Of a stretch of 64,000 nt of DNA, positions 46,076 through 57,190 are shown in pieces; position 1 is the stretch's first letter, and each line of letters starts with the position of its first letter. The notes beneath the pieces are model-generated. The model did not search any database and was not told where the DNA came from. It worked only from the letters and a program-made list of their open reading frames with translations. The position numbers and the translations under genes are program-made. The DNA is from Opisthocomus hoazin (lineage: Eukaryota > Chordata > Aves > Opisthocomiformes > Opisthocomidae), in assembly GCF_030867145.1 (NCBI RefSeq), contig NC_134426.1, positions 8,804,001 through 8,868,000 of the forward strand, in the 5' to 3' direction.

Positions 46076-46985
46076 TTCCAAAACCTTACACTTCAAATGA
46101 ACCTTGAAAGAGGGAGGAAGATTCAGGAAATCAAGGCAAAAACGAAAAACTGAGGGCAGCACACTAAAACAGACATAGCAAGGCTACGCAAAAAGCTAAA
46201 GATTTAAAGCAAAACAAGCAACACCTACAAATACAGGCAATGATTTCAAAAACTTGGCCTTCAAGAAGATCTCAAGAAGATCTCAGTAGAAAGGAGGATG
46301 AAGGAAGTCAAGGGAAATACTAAACAAAAGAGTGGCAGCAGACTGAAACAGCTGTGGAAAGACAACGTAAAAAGCCAGCATCAAGACGCAAACCAAGACA
46401 GAATGACTACAACAGAAAGGAAGACCAAGGAATGAATGTCAAAAAGTGAAAAACCGACAGAGATTCAAGAAACAGAGGAAAAAACATATAACATCACAGG
46501 TAAGTACGAAGGAATGACACAAAACTCTTGAAGACAGCAATATATGAAATCCTCAGTCTTCATATGAACACTGAAATAGGGAGGAAGATTAATGAAGTCA
46601 AGGGCAAAACTAATAACCCACGGCATCAAACTAAAACAGCCGTAGAAAGACAATGTAGAAAGCACGACCACTTTGGAAAACCTTCGACGTAGAAAGAAAA
46701 CTTAACTAGGGAGGAAGATTAAGGAAGTCAAGGCAAAAACTGAAAAACTGAGGGCAGCACACTAAAACAGACATAGAAAGACAATGCAAAAAGCTGGAGA
46801 TCTATAGCAAAACGAGCAATAACTACAAATATAGGCAATGATTTCAAAAACTTAGCCTTCAGTGAGATATCAGTAGGCAGGAGGATGAAGGAAGTGAAGG
46901 GACAAACGAAACAAAAGAGTGGCAGCAAACTAAAATGAGATGTAGAAAGACAATGTACAAAGCCACGGTGTTCTGGAAAAACAAC
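46076..46985. repeat. Palindrome spacer: ~150-bp tandem repeat
   Basis: About six degenerate units on an A/G-rich plus strand, each with GAGGA(A/T)GA, GGAAGTCAAGG, an ACTGAAAAAC-like word, GCAGCA.ACTAAAACAG and AGA.GACAA.G.AAAAAGC. Units begin near 46110, 46275, 46420, 46570, 46710 and 46872. Unrelated to the minisatellite on either side. Confidence 0.85.
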
Positions 46986-49687
46986 AACAAGTGGCCATCA
47001 ATATTCCAGGTGGCAATCAATACGCCAGCTGCCCATGAAAAGAAATGCCAGGTGGCCACCAAAACACCACGTGCTCACCAAAACTACTGCTGGGTGCGCA
47101 CAAAGATGTCAGGTGGACACCAAAAAGCCATGTGCTCAGGAAAATAAATTCTGGGTGCCCACCAAGATGCCAGGTGCCCACAAAAATGCCACATGCCCAC
47201 CAAAAGAAACACTGCGTGCCCATGAAGATGCTGGGTGGCCAAAAAATTCCACATGCCCACCAAATGAAATCCTGTGTGCCCACAAAGATGGCATTTGGCC
47301 ACCAAAAAAATTCCAGCTGCCCACCAAATTGCCACGTGTCAACCAAAATAAATGCCACGTGCTCAGCAAAAGAAAACTTGGGTGCCCACCAAAACACCAT
47401 GTGGTCACCAAAACACCACATGCCCGCAAGAATAAACGATGGGTGCCCAGCAAATGAAATGCCAAGTGCCCAACAAAACGCCAACTGCCCACCAATAGAA
47501 ATGGTGGGTGCCAACCACGATGGCTGGTGTCCACCAAAATAAATGCTGGCTGCGCACCGAGACGCCAGGTGGCCACAAAAATACCACGTGCCCACCAAAA
47601 CCAGTGCCGAGTGCACACCAAGATGCCAGGTGGACAACAAAATGCCATGTAGCCACCAAAAGAAGTGCCAGGTGCCCACCAAGATGCTGTGTGCCCACTA
47701 AAAGGAACACCGGCTGCTCACCAAGCTGCCAGGTGACCACCAAAATGCCATGTGCCTGCCAAGAGAAACACCGGGTGCGCACCAAGATGCCATGTGCTCA
47801 CCAAAATAAATGCTGGGTGCCCACCAAGATGCTGGGTGCTCACCAATATAAAGCTGGGTGCCCACCAAGATGCCACGTGATCACAAGAACACCACGTGCC
47901 CACAAAATTAAATGGTGCATCCCTATGAATATGCCAGGTTGCCACCACAAGTATTGCTGGCTGCCCACCAAGATACCAGGTGGCCACCAAAACACCAGGT
48001 GTATTTAAAAGAAACTCGAGTGGCTACTTAAGATGCCAGCTGGCAACCAAAACACAACGTGCCCAGCAAAAGAAATGCCAGGTGCCTACCAAGATTGCAG
48101 GTGGCCACCAAAATGCCACATGGCCACGAAAAGAAACGCTGTCTGCCCAACAAGATGAATGCCATGTGCCTACCAACAGAAAAACTGGGTGCCAGCCAAA
48201 GGACCATGTGCCCACTATAAGAAATTCTGGGTACCCACCAAGATGCTGGGTGCCAATGAAAAGAAATGCTAGGTGCTTGCAAAGATGCTAGGTGGCCACC
48301 TAAGTGCTTGGTGGTGACCCAGAAAAATACTGGGTGCCCACCAAGACGGCAGCTGGACACCAGAATAAACAATAGGTGTCCACCAAGAGGCCAGGTAGCC
48401 AGCAAAAACCAGGTGCCCACCGAGAGGAAATCTGGGTGCCCACCAACATGCCAGGTGCACGCCAAAATGCCACGTGGCCAGCAAAAGAAACGCTAAGTGA
48501 CTAAGAAATAGCCAGGTGCCCCCCAAGATGCCAGGTGCCTACCAAAAGTAACAGCGGGTGCCCATTAAGATGCCAGGTGGCCACAAAAATGCCCCATGCC
48601 CACCAAAAGAAATGCCAGGTGCCCACCAATGAAAAACCTGTGTGCCCACCACGATTAATGCCACATGTCCACCAAAAGAGACACTGGGCACTCACCAAAA
48701 GACCACGTGCTCAGCAAAATCAAGGCTGGGTGCCCAACAAGATGCCAGCTTGTTACCAAAACGCCACGTACTCACCAAAAATATCACAGGGTGCCCACCA
48801 ATATTCCAGGTGGCACCCAAAATGCTAGATGGCCACCAAAAGACACGCTGGCAGCCCACCAAAGGAAATGCCAGGTGGCCACCAAAAGAAAGCCTGATTG
48901 CCTATCAAGATGGCAGTTGGCCACGACAACGCGACATGCCCAACAAACAAAATGCTGCGTGCCCACCGAGATGCCAGATGCCCACAAAAATGCCACATGC
49001 CCACCAAAAGAAACACTGGGTGCCCATGAAGATGCTGGGTGGCCAAATAAATTCCACATGCCCACCGAAAGAAACACTGTGTGCCCACAAATAAGCCAGG
49101 TGGCCACCAAAAAAAATGCCACCTGCCCACCAAAATGCCACGTGCCAACCAAAATAAATGCCACATGTCCACCAAAAGAAAACCTGGCTGCCCACCAAAA
49201 CACCATGTGGCCACCAAAACACCACATGCCCACAAGAATAAACGATGGGTGCCCAGCAAACGAAATGCCAAGTGCCCAACAAAATGCCAGGCGCCCACCA
49301 ATAGAAATGGTGGGTGCCAACCACGATGGCTGGTGTCCACCAAAATAAATGCTGGCTGCGAACCGATGCACCAGGTGGCCACAAAAATACCACGTGCCCA
49401 ACAAAACTAGTGCCGAGTGCCCACCAAGATGCCAGGTGAACACGAAAATGCCATGTGCCTGCCAAGCGAAACACCGGGTGGCCACCAAGATGCCATGTGC
49501 CCTCCAAAAGAAATGCTGGGGTTCCACCAAAATAAAGCTGGATGTCCACCAAGATGCCAGGTGACTACAAGAACACCATGTGCACTCAAAAATAAATGGT
49601 GTGTCCCTAGGAAGATGCCAGATGGCCACCACAAGAAGTGCTGGGTGCCCACCAAGATACCAGGAGGCCACCAAAACACCAGGTGTA
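46986..49687. repeat. Minisatellite array III (inverted relative to array II)
   Basis: 2.7 kb of the same unit as array II but with the C/A strand forward. Its right end (49400-49687), reverse-complemented, follows array II from about 44440 onward, and its left end near 47000 matches the complement of 43270 and 41220. It stops exactly where duplication B begins. Long frames such as 48784-49674 are composition artefacts. Confidence 0.95.
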
Positions 49688-50504
49688 CCTGCCCTTACTA
49701 AGTTTAATATTAACTATAGAGACTAAGAAACAGGGTTTTGAACAATGTTACTGTTTCATAAGAAGGATGTACCAGTCCTAAGGAAAACCAGAGAGCGATA
49801 ATTCCTAGGAATAGCTAACGAGCTATGAAAAGCTGCTGAGATTACCAAAAGAGACAGGTAACTAGGGGAAAGGCAACTCCAGCAGGGGGAGACTGATTGC
49901 GACCTCAGACTCACGGACCACCTACCCCAATTCTACCCCAGACTCAAAAGATGAAGAAACCGAGCATGCATACTAATTTACATGCTGGACCAAGAGACTT
50001 TGACCAGATGCAGACAATCCAGCAACTACACCTATTTGGTTTCTAGCCTGCTCACGTTTGTCAGGAGGTGAAGGATGTTATTAGAGGGAAGCTTTAGTTA
50101 AAGAGACACCTGGTCCTCAAATCCTGTTACCAAATGGTAACTATTCTTTAACATTGATCTCTGCCATATTTGAGCTGGTAACCAGCACAGGAAACATCAA
50201 GTTTGGACTTTCTCTTTTCCCTGATAAAAGAAATTTGGCCTGTAGTACAGTTATAGTTTGACCTGTATTACAAAAGGACATCAAGAAACAAAATATGGCC
50301 AATATGAGAAAATGTGTGCTGCAGGCAAAGGCAAAAGGTGAACATCCTATTTAAGCAAACCCAGTTTAGAAGTCCTACAAGTTTTAGGGAAAGTTTTAAA
50401 ATTACATTTGTCTCCGTTTCGTTTGGCATGTTTACCATCTGCAATGAAAAAGTGTATGGGGAAAAAGGCTATGTCATTTTTGCTTGTGTTAGAGGCACTT
50501 TCCC

Positions 50505-50662
50505 AGAATCACAGAATCACAGAAGGAAGGGACCTCTGTGGGTCATCTAGTCCAAGCCCCCTGCCGAAGCAGGGTCACCTAGAGCAGGCTGCACAGGACC
50601 TTGTCCAGGCGGCTTTTAAATATCTCCAGAGAAGGAGACTCCACAACCTCTCTGGGCAAGTG
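50505..50662 (-). mobile_element. CR1 LINE 3' end (copy B)
   Basis: Counterpart of 2980-3138, nearly identical. Confidence 0.9.
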
Positions 50663-50921
50663 AGAATGCACATGCACAGCCCTTGCACACCAGCTCTGGG
50701 GAAGACCCTCGTAGAGCCCCTCACTCACCTCACTCCTGCCAGTCCCCCAGTAAGAAGTGGTTTTGAGGACAGGCACTGTTCCTGCCCCAGTGCCTGCTGG
50801 CCCAGACCCCCACTTGCTCCAGCAGCTGCACTGAGACCCCCCCCCTCTGCACACAGTCCTTTCAGTTCACACACACACAGCACAGAGAGCGAGATGCCAC
50901 AGGGAGATAGTCAAGAACAGA

Positions 50922-50927
50922 TTTAAT
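50922..50927 (-). terminator. Poly(A) signal ATTAAA, RIMBP-like copy B
   Basis: ATTAAA on the minus strand, 6 bases past the TAG at 50936-50934, as in copy A. Confidence 0.4.
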
Positions 50928-50933
50928 AAGAAG

Positions 50934-53166
50934 CTAGAAGAAGACAGGACAGATGTCATCTTTGTCCTGCAACCAGTCACTTGCCTCTGGAGACTCTGGT
51001 GTCATCATGTGGTCATCTGACACTTCTTCAGCAAGATTAGAGGGGACAGAGCCTCTTGTGCCATCAGGCAGCTCTCCCACGTACCAACCACCTTCATCTA
51101 CATCTCCAGAGGTGTAAACACAGTTCAGGCCACTCATTGGGACCATCGAAAGGATCATCGCTCAACTGAGTCCTCGCAGTTCTGCCAGTTGTTTTCTCAC
51201 CGTCTTCAGGAGGATGGAGTCCTTGTCTATGCCCAAGTCATCCTGGCATGGCCTGGAAATGATACGGTTGGATCTTTCTTCTTCCACCCGTACGAGTTCC
51301 TGAAAGAGCTGCTGGTGTTGGTTTTTAGCTCCTTATTCTGCTCATACATTTCAGTCACCTGGACTTGAATCAGCTGCAGGGTTTCTTCGTGTTCCCTGTG
51401 TGCTTCTGCCTGAGCCCTCTGCAAACACGTGTGTTCCTCCTCTTTCCTCTGGAGCGCTGACTTTGTCTCCTCGTGTGTCTTCTCCAGCTGCTGACTTCTG
51501 CCATTTCTGGCGTGCCTTTCAGTTGGCGCTCTGTCTCTTCCAGCTGGATCTGAAGACAGACGTTTGTTCAGGTGGCAGAATCTCACTCCTCTGCCACTCG
51601 CCTTAGGTGCCCTATCTGCCAAACCCATCTGCCCATGGAGGCGAGTGATTTCTTCAGCCAGTTGGGTGTTTTTGTTTGTCGTCTCCGTAAGCTGCACCTG
51701 TAACTCCTCACAAGTTGATAGCCCTCTTCATCTGCAGCCACTTGTGCCTGAAGGTCCTCAGCTGCCCTCTGTGAGAAGTCATCCTGCTCGTCTTGTGCCA
51801 GCAAAGCTCTGGTGGGTTCTCCCATTTCTGCAGCCCTCTGCTGAGGAAATGATGGCCTGCACAGTTCCTCAGCGGAGCTTTGGATGGGCAGTGGCACTTG
51901 AGTATTGACCAGTTGCCTGGCTATTCCTTGTAGCTGCTTGCTAATGAGACCCAGCTTAGCCATCTTCTGCTTCAGCCTCTCCAGTACCTCCCAGTCTCTA
52001 GTATTGATCAGGGAAATGATGTTCTGCAATTGCCTGGCTCTGTCTTGCAGCTGCTTGCTAAGGAGATGCACCTTAGCAGTCTTCTGCTTGAGCCTCTCTT
52101 CCGCTTCCTGCACTTCAGGAGAGCTTGCATTCCTCAGAAGACTGTTTTCCTCTTGAAGGACACTGCATTGCCTCTCCAGCTCCTTCAGGGCACTCTGGAG
52201 GTGGGCGTTCTGCTCCAGCAGCCTGCTGTGACGGCCACCAGGCAGACAGTCGTCCTGCTGCCCGACAGTCTGAACACCCACCTCTGCCACAGACCGCTCA
52301 CTGCCGGCCCTTCCGTGTGGCAGGGAGCCAAAGCTGTGTGGCACCAAGTCTTGCCCCACAGCTTTCAGCAAAACCTCCACGCTGTTCCCTTCCTCCTGGA
52401 GACAAGCGTCTCTTAAGCTCTGGTGGGTTTTCTGCTGCGCATCTCCATCACAGGAGGAAGATGCCATGAGGCTCTCCAAAGAGCAGGGCCCGATGGCCCC
52501 AGTGCCCAGGAGGGTCGGTAGGCAGTGCCAGGCTGTAGCCTTGGTCCTGGCCTCATTGCAGGAACTGATCTCCTCAAACTGCTCCGAGAGGTACTTTTGG
52601 AAGAGTCTTCTCTGCAGGAGCAGTTCCTCTTGGGGGCGGAGGATGTGAGCAGCCTGCTTGCCATTGGTCTCGCCGCACCGCTTTCTGAGGACGCCCTGGA
52701 GCTTACCATGGGCCTCGCTGCTCCCCCCGGCTCTTCTCCCCAGGTCCTTGGCCAGCTGCTGCTGCAGGTGCCGTGCCTGAGGGACGGCATCATCGCGTTG
52801 CTGCTCCAGCTCCTCCTGCAGCTCGTGCAGCTCAGCCTCCTTGGAGCGCAGCAGATGGCAGACCTCCACTGACCGCAGTCGCCGGTTCAGCTCCTGCAGC
52901 CGCTGGAGCTCCAGCTCCTGCCCCTGCTCCCACGTGGCGTGCAGCCGTTGGGCCAGGAGCTGCTGCTCCCGCTTCACCGCATCCTTCAGCTCGCGTGTCT
53001 CAGCGATGAAGCAGCGGAGCCGCTCGTGGCAGCGGCGTCGTTCAGCCTCCAGCTCAGCCCGCAGCCTCTCCAGCCGCTGCTCGTGCTCGTCACTCTGCGC
53101 CGGGCCCCGGCAGGGCGAGGGGCGGCTGCGCGGCGCAGAGCCCCGTCCCACACCGTCCCGGCTCAT
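50934..53166 (-). pseudogene. RIM-binding-protein-like (RIMBP1/RIMBP3 family) locus, copy B
   Basis: Minus strand; ATG at 53166 (MSRDGVGR). A 527-codon frame ends at TGA 51585-51583, as in copy A. Beyond it, family similarity goes on in other frames: QQLEKTHEETKSALQRKEE and RAQAEAHREHEETLQL match a coiled-coil block of RIMBP1. An SH3 relic follows, with DPFDGPNE, then GDVDEGGWYVGELPDGTRG and VPSNLAEEVSDD (51158-50990). In RIMBP1 and RIMBP3 this is the first SH3 domain, which binds proline motifs; here its N-terminal half is shortened. The coding tail ends DICPVFF at 50936-50934. FN3 repeats and the C-terminal SH3 domains are missing. At least three frame changes and two TGA codons lie where family members have Arg (CGA to TGA is a one-step CpG change). 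Copy B preserves the ancestral length better than A. Pseudogene most likely; a 527-residue coiled-coil product cannot be excluded. Confidence 0.75.
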
Positions 53167-53669
53167 GGCTGCAGGGATGGCCAAATGCTGCCACCGACAG
53201 CCACCGACGTCGCCTGTCACTGCCTCTCACAGCTGCGGCCAGGTGTGGCCGTGCAGGAGCAGAGACAGCGTCTGCGACCAGCCGGGGTGGGCGAGGACGG
53301 CTTCGTACACCTGGGCTGAGCTCACAAAGGAGGGGTGGGACACGTGGCCTTATGAGGTGTGCCCTGGCCATGAGCTCACAAAGCTGGTGTCACCTAATGC
53401 CATCTCCTGTAAATGTACAGTTGTGTTCATTGTCCTGTGAAGTCCTTTTGACTCGTCTGGCTTGGAACATCAGCAGACATTTTGGTGAATTTAATTGAAA
53501 ATGCCATCTGCCGGGTTGTAAGAGCTGCCAGTGTCCCTCTCCACGCCCTCAAACTCCACTGCCATGTCACATCACCCCGGGCCCCGTCACCTCCTGGGGC
53601 TCCCTGGGTCAGGAATGGTGGTGCTGGGACACCGGTGCCCACGGGGACCTGGTGGCCATGCCATGTTGC

Positions 53670-53971
53670 AGAATCACAGAGTAGTAGGGGTTGGAAGGGA
53701 CCTCTGTGGGTCATCTAGTCAAACCCCCCTGCCGAAGCAGGGTCACCTACAGCAGGCTGCACAGGAACTTGTCCAGGCCGGTCTTGAATATCTCCAGAGA
53801 AGGAGACTCCACAGCCTCCCTGGGCAGCCTGGGCCAGTGCTCCGTCACCCTCAGAGGGAAGAAGTTCTTCCTCATGTTCAGACAGAACTTCCTATGCTTC
53901 AGTTTGTGCCCATTGCCCCTTGTCCTGTCACTGGGCACCACTGAAAAGAGCTTGGCGCCATCCTCTTGACC
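53670..53971 (-). mobile_element. CR1 LINE 3' end (copy B)
   Basis: Counterpart of 5698-5999. Confidence 0.95.
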
Positions 53972-56814
53972 CCCAAATGTTGGCCGCAATGGGGTGGGCC
54001 TTAGCCCAGGCCTGGCTGACCCCATCCCCACAGTCCCTGGGGCCTTGCAACCCCCTCCCAGTGTTCACAGGGTCCTGACTGCCCCCTCCCACCACAGCAT
54101 GGCCCCTCTGGGGACCAGCCGGGACAGGCACAGGGCACAGCCCGGGGACGCTCCAGCCATGCCACCCCTCTGGGCTTTCCCTCAATGTCCCCACAGTGCC
54201 ACGACCACCTGCACCAGGCAAGAGCATGGCAGAGAACTGAGGACACTCTCATGGCTAGAGAAATGGCTCAGGGAGGTGCAGGAGGAGCATGTGGGAAGGG
54301 GAGGAACGTCCTCCCGGGGGGGGCAGGAAGAGTTGTCTGTATAAAACAACCTCAGCCAAGAGCTTGGAGAGCAGCTTCTTACCCGTGACCCTGCAATTCC
54401 CTCCTGCCGACCTGCAGGAAAGTGCTTGAGGATCAGGGGATGCTTTGGGGCTCCAAAAGCAATGTTCTCATGGGCTTTTCAGCACAGGAACTCATCCATA
54501 AGCCACTGGAGGTACTCCTCACCACAGTACGCACAGCAGGGAGAAGGGGTTGTAGACGGAGGCCACATATTTTCTGAAGAAATCCACTGTCTTTGGACAA
54601 AGGATGCACAGGCAATCTTTTGTTTTGAAGCCACTGTGAAATAATGAAGGCAAGTCTATTTGCTGAGAGGAGGAATTAAATAATACTGAAATCATTCCCT
54701 TATAGTATTTGCTGACTTCATATATTTCGTGAGCCCTTAGTACATAGCTTTCATTTTGGTGAGCAAGTCCTAAATACATCACCACACTTCTTACATCTTT
54801 TTATAAAATCAAAACTAACCACTGGCCAAATTCATCAAGATTAGGAGAAGTTCGAGTCATCCTCAGTAATACACAGTGCAGTCACTGACGCCTGCAGATT
54901 TGGACAACAAACACTGAAACACTACAAACTGGAAGTATTTTCCAACGTGACAGCCTAAGTTTTCAGCGCAGCAGGACCTGCACAGTATGAGCACCCTCAG
55001 TCTCAACCTGCCATCTGGTTCACCTCCGTTTCTATCTTGTCTCCTGTCTCTCCATGCTCTTCCCTCTGCCAGGCACTCTTCCCAGTCACTCCATCACCTG
55101 CCAGTGCCTTTCGCTGTTCTCGTGTTTCGGTGGCAGGTGGTACCTTGAAAGCACTGTCCCAGCCATGGGACCTGCACCTATTTCTCTCCTCCCGTCTCTT
55201 GGTGCTCTGGCTGCGTGACACTTTCTTTGACCTCAGAGGCCCTTTGTTCCTCGCTCTCTCCTGCTGCTAAAGCCTGTTCCTGCAAGAGAAGAGGCAATTA
55301 GTTGGTGTCTCCTCCCTGCTATCTCACCTGCATCTCTGTGTCCTGGGCAGCTGGTGGGAACTGTCACCATCAGCCCCAGCTGTCCTAGAAGTCCTCTCCT
55401 GGCTCTGAGTGTGCTTGGCATCGAACGTGGTTCCTGAAGGAGAAGAGCAAAACTCCAAGTAACCCCTGTGCACCAACGTGCTGGGAGAGCTCATTTGAAG
55501 GCAGCAAGCCCCAAGGCTGGTCCAGGGGTGCTCCCTGTCCCGAGCTCAGCCACAGGTCCCACACCCGGCTCTCTTGTTACCAAGAGGGATTTGCTTGCAT
55601 TTTCCTTGTATTCTAAAAGGCAGCAGAAGGACGCACTGGCTAAAACCCCTTCTTACTGCCAGCCATAAAGGTGCCTCTCAGCTCAGAGCACGAGAAGGAC
55701 AAGTAAGCCAAAACAGCAGAATGCAGCAAAAACCATAAAACCACACATGAAATGTAAAGAGTAGATTTATTGTCATTATCTCGCAAACCAGGGGATCTCT
55801 GATACAGCACCTGGGCAGAGGCACAGGAGCAAAGCAGGAATGCAGACACCACAGAGCTCAGTCCCTGCTAGAGAAAGAGTGCCAGCTACTGAACTTGGTT
55901 CTTTCACCTGGGTACCTACGATGTTCACCCAGACATAACATTCCACTGTGCCTTGGTCCTTCCCGCAGCAGGGCAGCAATCACAGGCATGTTTGACAGAT
56001 TGCCTTGGAGTCTGTCAATCCCAGACCTATGTTATCTAAACACAGATGTTCTGCTTGTTGAGCACACAAGACTAAACAATGATTAGTATGCTACATGTCT
56101 TTTTTGACACCCCAGCTGCAAGTCACTTGAGCGTGTTTGCAGTCCTCCTTGTCAATCTTCCGTTATCATCCCCCGTGCAGCACGTGACCATCCAACAGCA
56201 CCCAGCATGTCTCCTGCCCTGAAAGACTGTTATGGACAGATGGAGCCCAAAGTCATGGGCTAAGTGAACTCAATGAACATTTTAGAGGAATGGCCCACAG
56301 AGTAAGCAATGATATCTCTGTGTGTAAATCAAAAGACAGGAAAAGATTTATTGGGAAGGGTTGGATCTGAGTGTGATGTAGATGGTCTAAAAGAAGAATT
56401 GGATACTGTCCTGGTTTCAGCTGTGTGCCATTCACAATATCTTTCCCTTGACCATCCTTGTACCCTCCCATGCAAACAGCCCATCTCTATTTACCCTTTC
56501 CTCCCTGGCCCTACTTTGGCTTCCTTTGCACCTTCATTTGGCATTTCCAAGCTTGTTACCATGGCAATTCCTCCCTTGGTCATCAATTCCATTGAACAGG
56601 TACCGCCTTCTTTTATCAGTAGTGTCCTTGCAATTCTTCATGCTGCTGTCTTATCAGCGGCACCACAAATGTGGTACGCACAAATCAAAAGCTGTCAAAA
56701 TCGAGCTTCACTCCAAGGAGACCTTCAAAATCTCTGGGGTTTGGCAGTAGAAGCCTGATGAATTTTTACAAGAAGTTGGAAGTCATTTTTTGTGGGGGAG
56801 AATAACTCAGAAAA
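53972..56814. other. Long non-coding part of copy B
   Basis: Same content as 6000-8885, with small deletions (for example around 54475, 54612 and 55500). No gene recognised. Confidence 0.5.
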
Positions 56815-57190
56815 ATGTGGGCAGGTGGGGACCTGAACAGCTCAGGAGTCGCAATGAGGAGAAGGGCCTGGGCATTCCAAGAGATGCCAGATGAGCAAGT
56901 GGCGCATGCTCCAAGTGAAGAACCCCACAGCATACATGACTGCATTAGGAGGAGTGTGGCCACACAGACAAGACACTTATCACCCACTTGACTCACTCAC
57001 ACTGGTGTAGCCACATCTGGACTAGGGTGTCTGTGTGTGGGGCTCCGGGTTTACAGCCTCTGTTGGAGAGGCTGAGGGAGCTGGGATTCTTTAGTCTTGT
57101 GAAGGCTGAGGGCGCTGAAGTAGAAGCCTGCATCTGCCTGAAGGGTTGTTTCCAAGATGATGGAGCTTTTCCTGGTAGTGAGAAGGGAAG
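56815..57190 (+). mobile_element. CR1 LINE, end of RT ORF (copy B)
   Basis: Counterpart of 8890-9265. Confidence 0.75.

Noticed and set aside
46465..47062. Short hydrophobic minus-strand frames (Phe/Leu-rich)
   Set aside because: Translation of the complement of the A/G-rich 150-bp spacer repeat; no conserved start or motif.
40740..49687. CRISPR-like array
   Set aside because: Repeats are contiguous and degenerate without unique spacers, and the DNA is vertebrate.
43386..49701. Long open frames in both directions across arrays II and III (up to about 296 codons, 'MPTKMPGAHQ' and 'FFWWPPGILVGT' types)
   Set aside because: They follow from a stop-poor ~20-bp repeat read in any frame; opposite strands are equally open, and frames shift with variable unit length. 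No domain or start context.
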